From positions 1 through 64,000 of the forward strand of contig NZ_JALIFP010000004.1 of assembly GCF_022867885.1 (NCBI RefSeq): 64,000 nucleotides of DNA, given 5' to 3'. This stretch comes from Lederbergia sp. NSJ-179. Lineage in GTDB: Bacteria; Bacillota; Bacilli; Bacillales; Bacillaceae_C. The notes beneath the pieces are model-generated. The model was not told where the DNA came from. It saw nothing but the letters and a program-made list of their open reading frames with translations, and ran no database searches. Positions 26,027 through 33,632 of the stretch are shown piece after piece; position 1 is the first letter of the stretch; every line of letters starts with the position of its first letter. The position numbers and the translations under genes are program-made.

Positions 26027-27315
26027 ATGGATTTAAATCAGATGGATCCCGATAATAGTTTGAATAAGTCTGTTAAACCAGATTCCTTCATCGGTTTGCA
26101 TTCTTATGATGATTTCCTGAAACTGGTGGATAGAAAGGGAAAAGCCTTACGATTAAGCGAAAAAGTTTATCTTATTTACGTTCAGCTAGATCAATTCACG
26201 CAGATTCAGGATATCCTCGGAAGCCAATACGCCGAGCTCGTATTAAAAACCATGAGACAACGCTTGCAAAAGGTCATTAAAAGATTAGGATTTGCTTCCT
26301 ATAATGGCGGGGGATTTTTTTGTCTCTGTCTATTAGATAAGCTGCTAGAAAAAAACATTCATAAAGTAATGGAGGAAATAACTCGAACTCTGGTATCACC
26401 AATATATATTCAAGATCAGAAAGTTTATTCCACTTACAGTTATGGAATAAGCTGCTATCCTGAACATGGGGAAAAGGCAAAGGATTGCATGCAAAAAGCA
26501 AAGATTGCTTTAAATAGGGAGAAGAATAAGATTATTCGTGATTAAAGCGAATTACAGTCATGAGACGGATCATGAAATGCGAGAAGACTTTTTTACAAGG
26601 TAAGAAAGCATAAAAATTGGCTAATGTTTGGATCTAGCTCCAGCGCCTAGCCCCGAGAGGCTCGCAGGATGCGAGTCCATCGGCGTTGCCACAGGACGTG
26701 GCGACCTTAGCCGATGTTCCACTAAATAACCTGAGACAATAAAAGTCAAGACCGGACTTTTCTTGTCTCAGAACATTTGCTTGTCGGGGCTGAACAAGGC
26801 GCTTGCGCTTTTCTTACGGAACTTGAGAAAAGGACTGGAACAAAAGCAATTCGAGCTAATTACCAACCTCAAGTTGATTCAGTTACGGGGAGAATTACGG
26901 GTTTGGAAGGATTAATTCGGTGGAATCACCCAGACAAGGGAATCATACTGCCGGGTTCATTTATAAAGCTTGCAGAGTCGACGGGTCTGATTCTTTCGAT
27001 TGAGGAATGGGTTATGGAACAAGCGTTTATACAATTAGAGAATTGGCGGAAACAGGGCCAAGAATCACGAACCATCTCTAATAATATTTCGTCCATCCAT
27101 TTTTTACATCCATCTTTCTTACAGTTTCTGATCTTGCCAAATTGTTGAAATTAAATGTTGTGTGTAAAGGGGTCGAAACAAAAGAACAATGGATAATATT
27201 ACAACAAATCGGGTGTCCTGTTTTACAAGGATATTATTTTTCTAAACCAATGCGTTATCAAGAGGTTCAGCATTGGTGTAAAAAAACAGAGTCTACATCA
27301 CATCCGTCTGAATAA
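26027..27315 (+). pseudogene. GGDEF-EAL domain protein interrupted by a dispersed repeat
   Basis: ATG 26027 (AAAGGA upstream) opens a GGDEF-like domain to 26545; its signature is degenerate (NGGGFF). After a frame change the linker reads NYSHETDHEMREDFFTR, then the dispersed repeat (26642-26815) follows. The EAL part resumes at LTELEKRTGTKAIRANYQPQ and GLEGLIRWNHPDKG (EAL altered to EGL), ends at 27148, then after another frame change and an internal deletion continues VVCKGVETKEQWIILQQIG and GYYFSKPM to TAA 27313-27315. The gene once made a cyclic-di-GMP protein; it is now dead. Confidence 0.85.
26642..26815. repeat. Dispersed hairpin repeat inside the GGDEF-EAL gene
   Basis: Outer arms AGCGCCTAGCCCCGA (26642-26656) and TCGGGGC...AAGGCGCT (26784-26803) pair across the element. 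Inside are CTCGC-AGGAT-GCGAG (26661-26675), GCCAC-AGGAC-GTGGC (26688-26702) enclosed by ATCGGCG...AGCCGAT, and CTGAGACAA...TTGTCTCAG within TGTTC...GAACA. All arms are perfect or nearly perfect. The element is inserted between the GGDEF and EAL coding parts. Confidence 0.85.
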
Positions 27316-27336
27316 AGATCAGACGGACATGTCGTT

Positions 27337-27456
27337 TTACTTGATTCCCGAAGCCATGTTCTTAAATTGATTCATCAATTTGTTGCGAGATTTCTCATTC
27401 CTGAGTAGATAAGCGGCACCAAGGGCAACAGTAGCTATAATCGCTTTACCTTTCAT
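27337..27456 (-). CDS. Small 39-residue protein with hydrophobic N-terminus
   Basis: The peptide is MKGKAIIATVALGAAYLLR followed by a basic, helical tail NEKSRNKLMNQFKNMASGIK. ATG 27456 has AAAGGAGAG 6 bases upstream, a strong site. One membrane segment plus a charged tail recalls YtxH-like small proteins, but no family is certain. It is convergent with the dead GGDEF-EAL gene. Confidence 0.6.
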   Translation of the reverse strand: MKGKAIIATVALGAAYLLRNEKSRNKLMNQFKNMASGIK

Positions 27457-27633
27457 GAAGGTCTCTCCTTTATAATGAATTTTCCTTCCTTCTTGGTATA
27501 CCCCTTATCCAATAAATTAATCAACCATCAGTTAAAAAGATTCTGTTTGACTCGGGAATGATGGGGGAAATGCAATATTCATCGATAAATTTGACATTTC
27601 CCGGGAAATTTTAGCATGATCTGACAAACGTTT

Positions 27634-27888
27634 TTACCAATAAAAACCGCCATAGGGGTAAATAGGATAGATTGGATAAGGATAAGGATAAGGGCGCAAT
27701 AAAGAACCTGCTGCTAACCCACCTAAAAATCCACCTAGCAGGGGAGCGCCATATCCAAACGGTCGTCCAATCCATGGCCTATATCCAAACGGTCTACCAA
27801 ATCCAAAAGGACGGCCAATTAATCGATGATCGTGATCCATGTTACTAGGATAAGAATGAAAATTCGGTTGATATTCAACTTGATTCAT
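27634..27888 (-). CDS. Gly/Pro/Tyr-rich small protein, probably spore coat
   Basis: An 84-residue protein with low-complexity repeats: GRPFGFGRPFGYRPW, LLGGFLGGLAAGSLL and YPYPYPIYPIYPYGG. Such Gly-Tyr-Pro composition is usual for Bacillus spore coat or crust proteins. The start ATG 27888 has AGGAGGT 7 bases upstream. Its assignment rests on composition only. Confidence 0.6.
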   Translation of the reverse strand: MNQVEYQPNFHSYPSNMDHDHRLIGRPFGFGRPFGYRPWIGRPFGYGAPLLGGFLGGLAAGSLLRPYPYPYPIYPIYPYGGFYW

Positions 27889-28066
27889 ACGGGTTACCTC
27901 CTGTACTTTTGTTCTTTTTTAAGCCATAAATGAAGTTGAGGGAGTTTGCGACATCTCTAACAAAAATTCACTCATCTTCCTTTGCATCTTATGCTGAACT
28001 AGTGTAAAAAGAGCAGCCTCATATGTAAAATAGGCAAATGCCATGCATTCTAGTAAAGATGATCTA

Positions 28067-28093
28067 TAAACAAAAAGGAATTTATGCCGATAT
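28067..28093 (+). promoter_or_regulatory. Sigma-D (flagellar) promoter of the flaG-fliDST operon
   Basis: TAAA (28067-28070), a 15-base spacer and GCCGATAT (28086-28093) match the sigma-D consensus exactly. The roughly 100-base leader that follows contains a hairpin with GGGG/CCCC arms (about 28111-28147). Confidence 0.9.
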
Positions 28094-28196
28094 TAGCAAT
28101 AAAGTGAAACTACATTCAATGGGGTGGGCTTTCATCCCCCACTGAATGGGAGTCGATCCGGGATAAATAGACAATAGAGAGAAAGGAAGTAAAGCG

Positions 28197-28568
28197 ATGT
28201 CAGGACAAATAGGGACAGGCCTTTCAGCCGCTTCTAATGGAATGATGGCAGGAAAAATGGAAGAAATACAAATGCCGAATGGAAAAATGTTAGAAAAGGT
28301 CCGTCCAGAGAATAACCCAACAACTGTGGATACACCATTTACAAAAGCAGATGTAAGCAAGGTCCTGAATGGAATGAACCAATTTTTAAAAGCATCTACG
28401 CAAACCCATTTGAAATTTGAATTTCATGATCAATTAAATGAGTATTATGTCACCTTAGTTGATGAAACCACGAATGAAGTAGTAAGAGAAATTCCACCAA
28501 AGAAAATACTCGACATGTTTGCAGCAATGACAGAGTATTTGGGATTAATGGTAGATAAAAAAATATAA
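28197..28568 (+). CDS. flaG: Flagellar protein FlaG
   Basis: A 123-residue protein with a disordered N-terminus and the FlaG domain in the C-terminal half: LKFEFHDQLNEYYVTLVDE, then NEVVREIPPKKILDMFAAM and a final EYLGLMVDKKI. FlaG affects flagellar filament length in other bacteria. It starts the operon flaG-fliD-fliS-fliT behind a perfect sigma-D promoter. B. subtilis has the same order (yvyC-fliD-fliS-fliT). The flagellin gene hag, next door in B. subtilis, is not found here. Confidence 0.9.
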   Translation: MSGQIGTGLSAASNGMMAGKMEEIQMPNGKMLEKVRPENNPTTVDTPFTKADVSKVLNGMNQFLKASTQTHLKFEFHDQLNEYYVTLVDETTNEVVREIPPKKILDMFAAMTEYLGLMVDKKI

Positions 28569-28589
28569 TGGTTGGATGAGGTGAGATGG

Positions 28590-30602
28590 ATGAGAATTGC
28601 CGGTTTGGCAAGTGGAATGGATATTGACCAAATGGTGAAAGATTTAATGAGAGCAGAACGCATGCCACTAGATAAATTAAAACAAAAAAAACAAATTTTG
28701 GAATGGCAGAGAGATGATTACCGAGCTCTAAATACAAAATTGCTTACTTTTAGAGATAAACTCGCCCAATTAAAATTGACCGCAAACTATCGAGCAAGAA
28801 CAGTCTCTTCTTCCAATGAGCAATATGTCACAGCCACTGTATCAAGTGGAGCCGCACAGGCATCGTATTCGATTTCGGAAGTGGAGCAACTAGCGACAGC
28901 GGCGACGATGGTGAACACTGGGGAAATATCTATAAATGCTACAGCAGGTATTAAGGATCAACTAGGCGAGCAGTTTGAATGGAAAACAGGAGTTGTAGAG
29001 TCGCAAACGTTAAATGTCGGAGATTCGATTGATGATTTGAAAATTGATCTTAAAGGAAGCACTTTTCCTGAAAATGAAAGTGAAATTAATATCAAGGTGA
29101 ATGGACGTGCTATCACTGCAAGAATTTCCGATTCAGATGAGCCGGATGAAAATGAGGTAATCGTAAGAACAAATGGCACCCTTGATTTTGGTTCAAACGT
29201 AAAGCCCGTAAAAGGCAATGTTATCAAAGTCGATTATGTTGTAGATAGTAAAATAAATACATTAGAAGTTGGAGAAGATCCTATCACGAATTGGAGCTTG
29301 GGGAAAGGGTCTTTAATAAAAGATATAGATGTAAATGGGGACAAGTATATTATTCAACAAGATGAATATGGAAACAATATACTTATTAATGAAGATGATC
29401 CCACAAAGATACTTGGGCATATCAATTTGGACACCGGAGTTATTACTTTTAATCAAGCATTTGAATTTGAGGAAGGTACTGAAATAAAAGCCACCTTTAC
29501 TCAAAACTATGCGACTTTTGGCATTAACACCCATACTTCAAAAGGAGCAGTGAACGAAACCTTCTTCATCACTGGCACGGATACTCTAAACAGTGTTATT
29601 CGCAAAGTCAATGAATCCTCGGCAGGCGTGACAATGGTTTATGATTCTTTCACCGATCGAGTGACATTGACACGAAAGGAAACGGGGAAATTTGGTGAGG
29701 AAGAGAAGGATATTGAAGTATCAGGGAAATTTATGGAAGATATTTTGAAGTTTAAGGGTTCAAATTTAGATGATGGTCAAAACGCCAAGTTTACCATCAA
29801 CGGATTAACGACTGAACGCAGCTCCAACACCTTCGACATGAGCGGTGTAACGATTACCTTAAAGCAAACATTCAATCCTGAGAGTGGTCAACAACCAACA
29901 ACCATCTCAGTCGGAAATGATTCTGAGCAAGTTTTTGAAAATATTAAGGAATTTGTGAACCAATACAATGAGTTAATTAAAGAAATCGGCGATAAGTTAA
30001 ATGAGGAACGCTTCCGTGACTATAAACCACTTACGGATGATGAGCGTGAAGAGCTTTCAGACAAACAACAAGAAAAATGGGAAGAAATGGCACGCAGTGG
30101 TCTGCTAAAAGGGGATATGGTTTTATCCGGTGTTTTATCCAGCATGCGTATGGATATGTACAGCACCGTTGAAACCAATGGGGTTTTTAAACAATTAGCT
30201 AGTATCGGTATTAAAACGACGGCCAATTATCTAGAAGGCGGGAAACTGGAGATTGATGAAACGATATTGAAAGCCGCTTTAGAAGAGGATCCAGATTCTA
30301 TTGAAAATCTATTCCGTGGCAATGATTCTCAAGCTGGAAAAGGAATCATTCATAAGCTTTATGATACAGTCGATGCTTCCATGAAAAAGTTGCAGGAAAA
30401 AGCCGGGCGTGCAACATCCACCAATCAACAGTTCACACTTGGACGGGAATTGATCAATGTGGATAAAAGTATTGATCGTTTTGAGGAAAAACTTAAGATG
30501 ACGGAGAACCGTTATTGGCGCCAATTTACTGCGATGGAAAAAGCGATCCAGCGTGCCAATGAACAATCAATGTATCTCATGCAACAATTTGGCGGTTTTT
30601 AG
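28590..30602 (+). CDS. fliD: Flagellar filament cap protein FliD
   Basis: A 670-residue cap protein, longer than the ~500 residues in B. subtilis. The N-terminal FliD_N domain is clear (RIAGLASGMDIDQMVKDLM, RAERMPLDKLKQKKQILEWQ), and the C-terminal coiled domain ends FTAMEKAIQRANEQSMYLMQ and QFGGF. The extra length lies in the variable middle (about residues 120-300), as is common for surface-exposed cap domains. ATG 28590 is used because GATGAGGTGAG lies just upstream; the earlier TTG 28572 has none. Confidence 0.92.
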   Translation: MRIAGLASGMDIDQMVKDLMRAERMPLDKLKQKKQILEWQRDDYRALNTKLLTFRDKLAQLKLTANYRARTVSSSNEQYVTATVSSGAAQASYSISEVEQLATAATMVNTGEISINATAGIKDQLGEQFEWKTGVVESQTLNVGDSIDDLKIDLKGSTFPENESEINIKVNGRAITARISDSDEPDENEVIVRTNGTLDFGSNVKPVKGNVIKVDYVVDSKINTLEVGEDPITNWSLGKGSLIKDIDVNGDKYIIQQDEYGNNILINEDDPTKILGHINLDTGVITFNQAFEFEEGTEIKATFTQNYATFGINTHTSKGAVNETFFITGTDTLNSVIRKVNESSAGVTMVYDSFTDRVTLTRKETGKFGEEEKDIEVSGKFMEDILKFKGSNLDDGQNAKFTINGLTTERSSNTFDMSGVTITLKQTFNPESGQQPTTISVGNDSEQVFENIKEFVNQYNELIKEIGDKLNEERFRDYKPLTDDEREELSDKQQEKWEEMARSGLLKGDMVLSGVLSSMRMDMYSTVETNGVFKQLASIGIKTTANYLEGGKLEIDETILKAALEEDPDSIENLFRGNDSQAGKGIIHKLYDTVDASMKKLQEKAGRATSTNQQFTLGRELINVDKSIDRFEEKLKMTENRYWRQFTAMEKAIQRANEQSMYLMQQFGGF

Positions 30603-30647
30603 ACCTCTTTCCATTCAAATATTTGCTAAATTAGAGGAGTGAAAAAA

Positions 30648-31052
30648 ATGGCGAGTGCGAATCCCTATCAGACCTATCAAAAAAACTCAGTCACAACAGC
30701 GGCTCCGGGCGAGTTGACCTTAATGCTTTATAACGGCTGTCTGAAATTTATTTATTTTGCTAAAGATGCCATGGGAAAAAATAATATCGAAGTAAAGAAT
30801 ACGAACATCCAAAAGGCACAAAATATTATTAATGAGCTTATGGTCACTTTAAATATGGAATTGGATCTTTCCAGAAGCATGATGTCTCTCTATGAATACG
30901 CCTACCGTCGTTTAATTGAAGCCAATATAAAGAATAATCTCGAAGCCCTTATAGAAGTAGAGGAAATAATCAAAGAATTTCGCGACACGTGGAAACAAGC
31001 GATCCAATTGAATCGTCAGCATCAACATGTATCAGGAAGTAGTGGCATTTAA
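30648..31052 (+). CDS. fliS: Flagellin export chaperone FliS
   Basis: A 134-residue four-helix chaperone that binds the flagellin C-terminus before export. Family blocks are NPYQTYQKNSV, APGELTLMLYNGCLKFI and SLYEYAYRRLIEANI. ATG 30648 is chosen: AGAGGAG is 9 bases upstream, whereas the in-frame GTG 30639 abuts it. The stop codon overlaps the fliT start (TAATG), so the two are coupled. Confidence 0.93.
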   Translation: MASANPYQTYQKNSVTTAAPGELTLMLYNGCLKFIYFAKDAMGKNNIEVKNTNIQKAQNIINELMVTLNMELDLSRSMMSLYEYAYRRLIEANIKNNLEALIEVEEIIKEFRDTWKQAIQLNRQHQHVSGSSGI

Positions 31053-31402
31053 TGAACAATGTCAAGAAATGTTTAGCCCTTACAGAACAAATTATTGTGT
31101 TAGTGAAAATAACAAACGATGATCAACGTGAACCCATCATTGAAAGAATTGAAGATCTGTTAAGCCAACGTTCGGCTCTTTTCGCAGAGCTTCGGGCCCC
31201 TTATACAATGGAAGAACAAAAAATGGGAAAAGAATTACTCGCGCTTGACCAAGAAATGAATGCCGCTTTAAACCATTTTCTAAAAACGATCCAAACAGAT
31301 ATGCAAACTTTAGAACGGAAAAAGAAGTCTGCTGCACATTACTCAAATCCCTATGCAGCAACGGATGGGCTAGATGGTATGTTTTACGATAGACGGCAAT
31401 AA
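31052..31402 (+). CDS. fliT: Flagellar chaperone FliT
   Basis: A 116-residue helical protein in the FliT position, overlapping fliS by one base. Its first helix NNVKKCLALTEQIIVL and the ERIEDLLSQRSALFAEL segment fit the poorly conserved FliT family, which chaperones the FliD cap. It ends the flagellar operon. Confidence 0.8.
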   Translation: MNNVKKCLALTEQIIVLVKITNDDQREPIIERIEDLLSQRSALFAELRAPYTMEEQKMGKELLALDQEMNAALNHFLKTIQTDMQTLERKKKSAAHYSNPYAATDGLDGMFYDRRQ

Positions 31403-31528
31403 CCCAGGCTTGCATCGCGAGTAATACTTCTTCCACTCCTTCTAGTCAGATTGACCGTTAATCGGTCATTCTGAAGAACTAATTGTTAAAAATATCACAA
31501 AATCGACATATTTTTTATATGATCAAGC

Positions 31529-31554
31529 AGGATTTTATAGGTGTATGTAGAAGT
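31529..31554 (+). promoter_or_regulatory. Candidate sigma-H promoter of hpf
   Basis: AGGATTTT (31529-31536) and AGAAGT (31549-31554) approximate the sigma-H pattern AGGAwwT-N12-GAAT. The B. subtilis homologue is transcribed by sigma-H and sigma-B; no clear sigma-B site was seen. Confidence 0.35.
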
Positions 31555-31589
31555 ATATATACATAGCATTAATTGAAGGAGGAGTTAAT

Positions 31590-32141
31590 ATGCTAAAATA
31601 CAATATCCGCGGTGAGAACATCAATGTTACGGATGCTATACGTGACTATATTGAGAAGAAAGTAGGTAAGCTGGAAAGATATTTTAATGAAACTCCTGAA
31701 GCAAATGCACATATTAATTTAAAAGTAAATCCTAATAAAAAAGCAAAAGTTGAAATTACAATTCCGCTTCCGCAATTAGTTCTTCGTGCTGAAGAAGTCC
31801 ATGAAGATATGTATGCGGCTGTTGATTTGATTGTTGATAAATTGGAGCGGCAAATTCGTAAGCATAAAACAAAAGTAAATCGTAAATTCAGAGATCAAGG
31901 TAGTGCGAAGGAATTTTTCAAAATGAATGGGAATGATCTTCCGAAAAATGAAGAAGAAGATGAATTTCAAATTGTCCGTACAAAACACTTTAATCTAAAA
32001 CCAATGGACAGTGAAGAAGCTGTATTGCAAATGAATATGCTTGGGCATAACTTCTTTATTTTTACCGATGCTGAGACAGATGGTACAAATATTGTATATC
32101 GCCGTAAAGATGGAAAATATGGGTTGATTGAGACGAACTAA
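31590..32141 (+). CDS. hpf: Long-form ribosome hibernation promoting factor
   Basis: A 183-residue protein. Residues 1-100 are the ribosome-binding S30AE domain (MLKYNIRGENINVTDAIRDY, LEVHEDMYAAVD-like EEVHEDMYAAVDLIVDKLER), and residues ~125-183 are the dimerisation domain (IVRTKHFNLKPMDSEEAVLQ, FFIFTDAETDGTNIVYRRKD). Long HPF pairs two 70S ribosomes into inactive 100S dimers in stationary phase. GGAGGAG lies 6 bases upstream. The position between fliT and secA is conserved in Bacillus. Confidence 0.95.
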   Translation: MLKYNIRGENINVTDAIRDYIEKKVGKLERYFNETPEANAHINLKVNPNKKAKVEITIPLPQLVLRAEEVHEDMYAAVDLIVDKLERQIRKHKTKVNRKFRDQGSAKEFFKMNGNDLPKNEEEDEFQIVRTKHFNLKPMDSEEAVLQMNMLGHNFFIFTDAETDGTNIVYRRKDGKYGLIETN

Positions 32142-32156
32142 GCATGATTTATATGG

Positions 32157-32188
32157 AGCACGCTGCCTATAGGTAGCGTGCTTTTATC
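32157..32188 (+). terminator. Rho-independent terminator
   Basis: AGCACGCTGCC (32157-32167) pairs with GGTAGCGTGCT (32172-32182), with one G-T pair, followed by TTTT. It ends hpf. Confidence 0.85.
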
Positions 32189-32254
32189 AATGCTTATCTT
32201 TTCGAATACCTCATTTTTTGGTATCCTTAAAGAAATCTTTCTAACGTTTAGAAA

Positions 32255-32347
32255 TGGAACGGGGCTTACAGGATGTGGAGTAGAACGACGTAGCGATTGC
32301 TGTTGCGACCTTAGCCGTTCATCCCATTCCTAAGCGCTTGCGTTTTT
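32255..32347. repeat. Dispersed hairpin repeat, degenerate copy
   Basis: Contains TACAGGATGT (32269-32278), the core GAACG...TTAGCCGTTC (32283-32320) and the tail TAAGCGCTTGCG (from 32341). The inner hairpins are weaker than in other copies. It lies between hpf and the chromate transporter. Confidence 0.65.
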
Positions 32348-32367
32348 CTAAAGGATGGTGATGTTTG

Positions 32368-32943
32368 ATGAAACAATTCCACTTATTTATTGCCTTTTTT
32401 CGTTCGGGCATTCTTGGATTTGGCGGAGGGCCATCAGCCATTCCTCTTGTACAACATGAAGTCGTACGTGTTTATAAATGGATGAGTGATGATGAATTTG
32501 CGGATGTGCTTGCGCTTGCTAATGCACTGCCAGGACCGATTAACACAAAAATGGCTGGATATATCGGCTGGCGCATCGGTGGTTTTATCGGGATGATGAA
32601 TGCTCTTTTTGCTACAGTCGTGCCAACCGTTGTGATGATGGTTGTCTTTCTATTTTTATTAAGTGCGTATAAAGATAAGCCATGGGTAGCGGGAATGTCA
32701 CAGGCTGTGCTCCCAGTTGCAGGAGTTTTGATGGGAATGCTTACTTGGGAATTCATCGCAAAATCAAAACGATCACTCGGTTGGCTCGGAACCATTCTAC
32801 TCCTTGTGGGAAGCCTTATAGTGATGCAATCATTAGGCGTTCATCCGGCGATTGTGGTTGCAGTGTTATTAGCTACCGCTCTGTTATCGAAGAAAAAGCA
32901 GCAATCTCTCAAAAGAAATGCGGAGGATAAAAGTTTATCATGA
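32368..32943 (+). CDS. Chromate transporter, first half-size subunit
   Basis: A 191-residue membrane protein of the ChrA family in the short (single-domain) form. The family signature FGGGPSAIPLVQHEVV and NALPGPINTKMAGYIGWRIGG are present with about five or six helices. Short ChrA proteins work as pairs encoded by adjacent genes, and the second follows here with a 4-base overlap. In B. subtilis such pairs confer chromate export. ATG 32368 is preferred over TTG 32365. Confidence 0.88.
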   Translation: MKQFHLFIAFFRSGILGFGGGPSAIPLVQHEVVRVYKWMSDDEFADVLALANALPGPINTKMAGYIGWRIGGFIGMMNALFATVVPTVVMMVVFLFLLSAYKDKPWVAGMSQAVLPVAGVLMGMLTWEFIAKSKRSLGWLGTILLLVGSLIVMQSLGVHPAIVVAVLLATALLSKKKQQSLKRNAEDKSLS

Positions 32944-33467
32944 TTTATTGGAAAATTTTCATCGCTTTTTTTATTCCTGGTATACTTGGTTATGGTGGGG
33001 GGCCATCTTCTATTCCATTGATTGAACATGAGGTAGTCGATCGCTATCATTGGTTGTCCGTGCATGAATTTAGCGAAATGTTGGCTTTGGGAAACGCACT
33101 GCCAGGACCGATTGCTACTAAAATGGCGGGCTATATTGGCTATCAACAGGGAGGATTGTTGGGATCCTTTATTGCTTTATTCGCAACTGTTGCTCCCTCC
33201 TTAATTTTAATGCTTCCCTTATTGGGTCTTCTTTTAAAACATAAGGATTCTCCTAAAGTAAAGAGGATGACACAATTGGTACGTCCTACAATAGCTGTCC
33301 TTTTAGGTGTTATGACCTTCGACTTTTTTGCTAGTTCTGTCGAAGGTTCTGGTTATTTTCATACGATGATTATTGGTCTTATTAGTTTGCTTTTACTGAA
33401 GAAATGGAAAGTGCATCCGGCATTTGTCATAGCAGGCGCCCTTGTATATGGAGCTATTTTTCTCTAA
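32940..33467 (+). CDS. Chromate transporter, second half-size subunit
   Basis: A 175-residue ChrA-family membrane protein: YGGGPSSIPLIEHEVVDRYH and GNALPGPIATKMAGYIGYQ. It overlaps the previous gene (ATGA), so the two are translationally coupled and probably form an antiparallel heterodimer, as known for short-chain ChrA pairs. Confidence 0.88.
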   Translation: MIYWKIFIAFFIPGILGYGGGPSSIPLIEHEVVDRYHWLSVHEFSEMLALGNALPGPIATKMAGYIGYQQGGLLGSFIALFATVAPSLILMLPLLGLLLKHKDSPKVKRMTQLVRPTIAVLLGVMTFDFFASSVEGSGYFHTMIIGLISLLLLKKWKVHPAFVIAGALVYGAIFL

Positions 33468-33491
33468 ATTCTCCTCTTGCTTTCCCGTTTG

Positions 33492-33520
33492 TTGTCAGGG
33501 AAATCTGATAGTGTTATGAT
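33492..33520 (+). promoter_or_regulatory. Sigma-A promoter of secA
   Basis: TTGTCA (33492-33497), a 17-base spacer and TATGAT (33515-33520), one mismatch in each box. The leader to secA is about 105 bases. Confidence 0.75.
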
Positions 33521-33632
33521 AGATAATTAGGTAAAAGGTTTTACTTTAACAAATAATTCCAATACCAATGAATGAAATATCTATAGACTTTTGAAAAGTT
33601 TTTACTTTAAATAGATAGGGGAGCGTTTGAAT

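Noticed and set aside
26642..26815. Integron attC-like site or group II intron
   Set aside because: No attC core (GTTRRRY) and no integrase or intron domain V; the structure fits a palindromic repeat better.
27919..28044. A 41-codon minus-strand frame MAFAYFTYEAALFTLVQHKM...
   Set aside because: It reads protein-like, but no ribosome site or start context was found and its upstream end overlaps the sigma-D promoter region of flaG.
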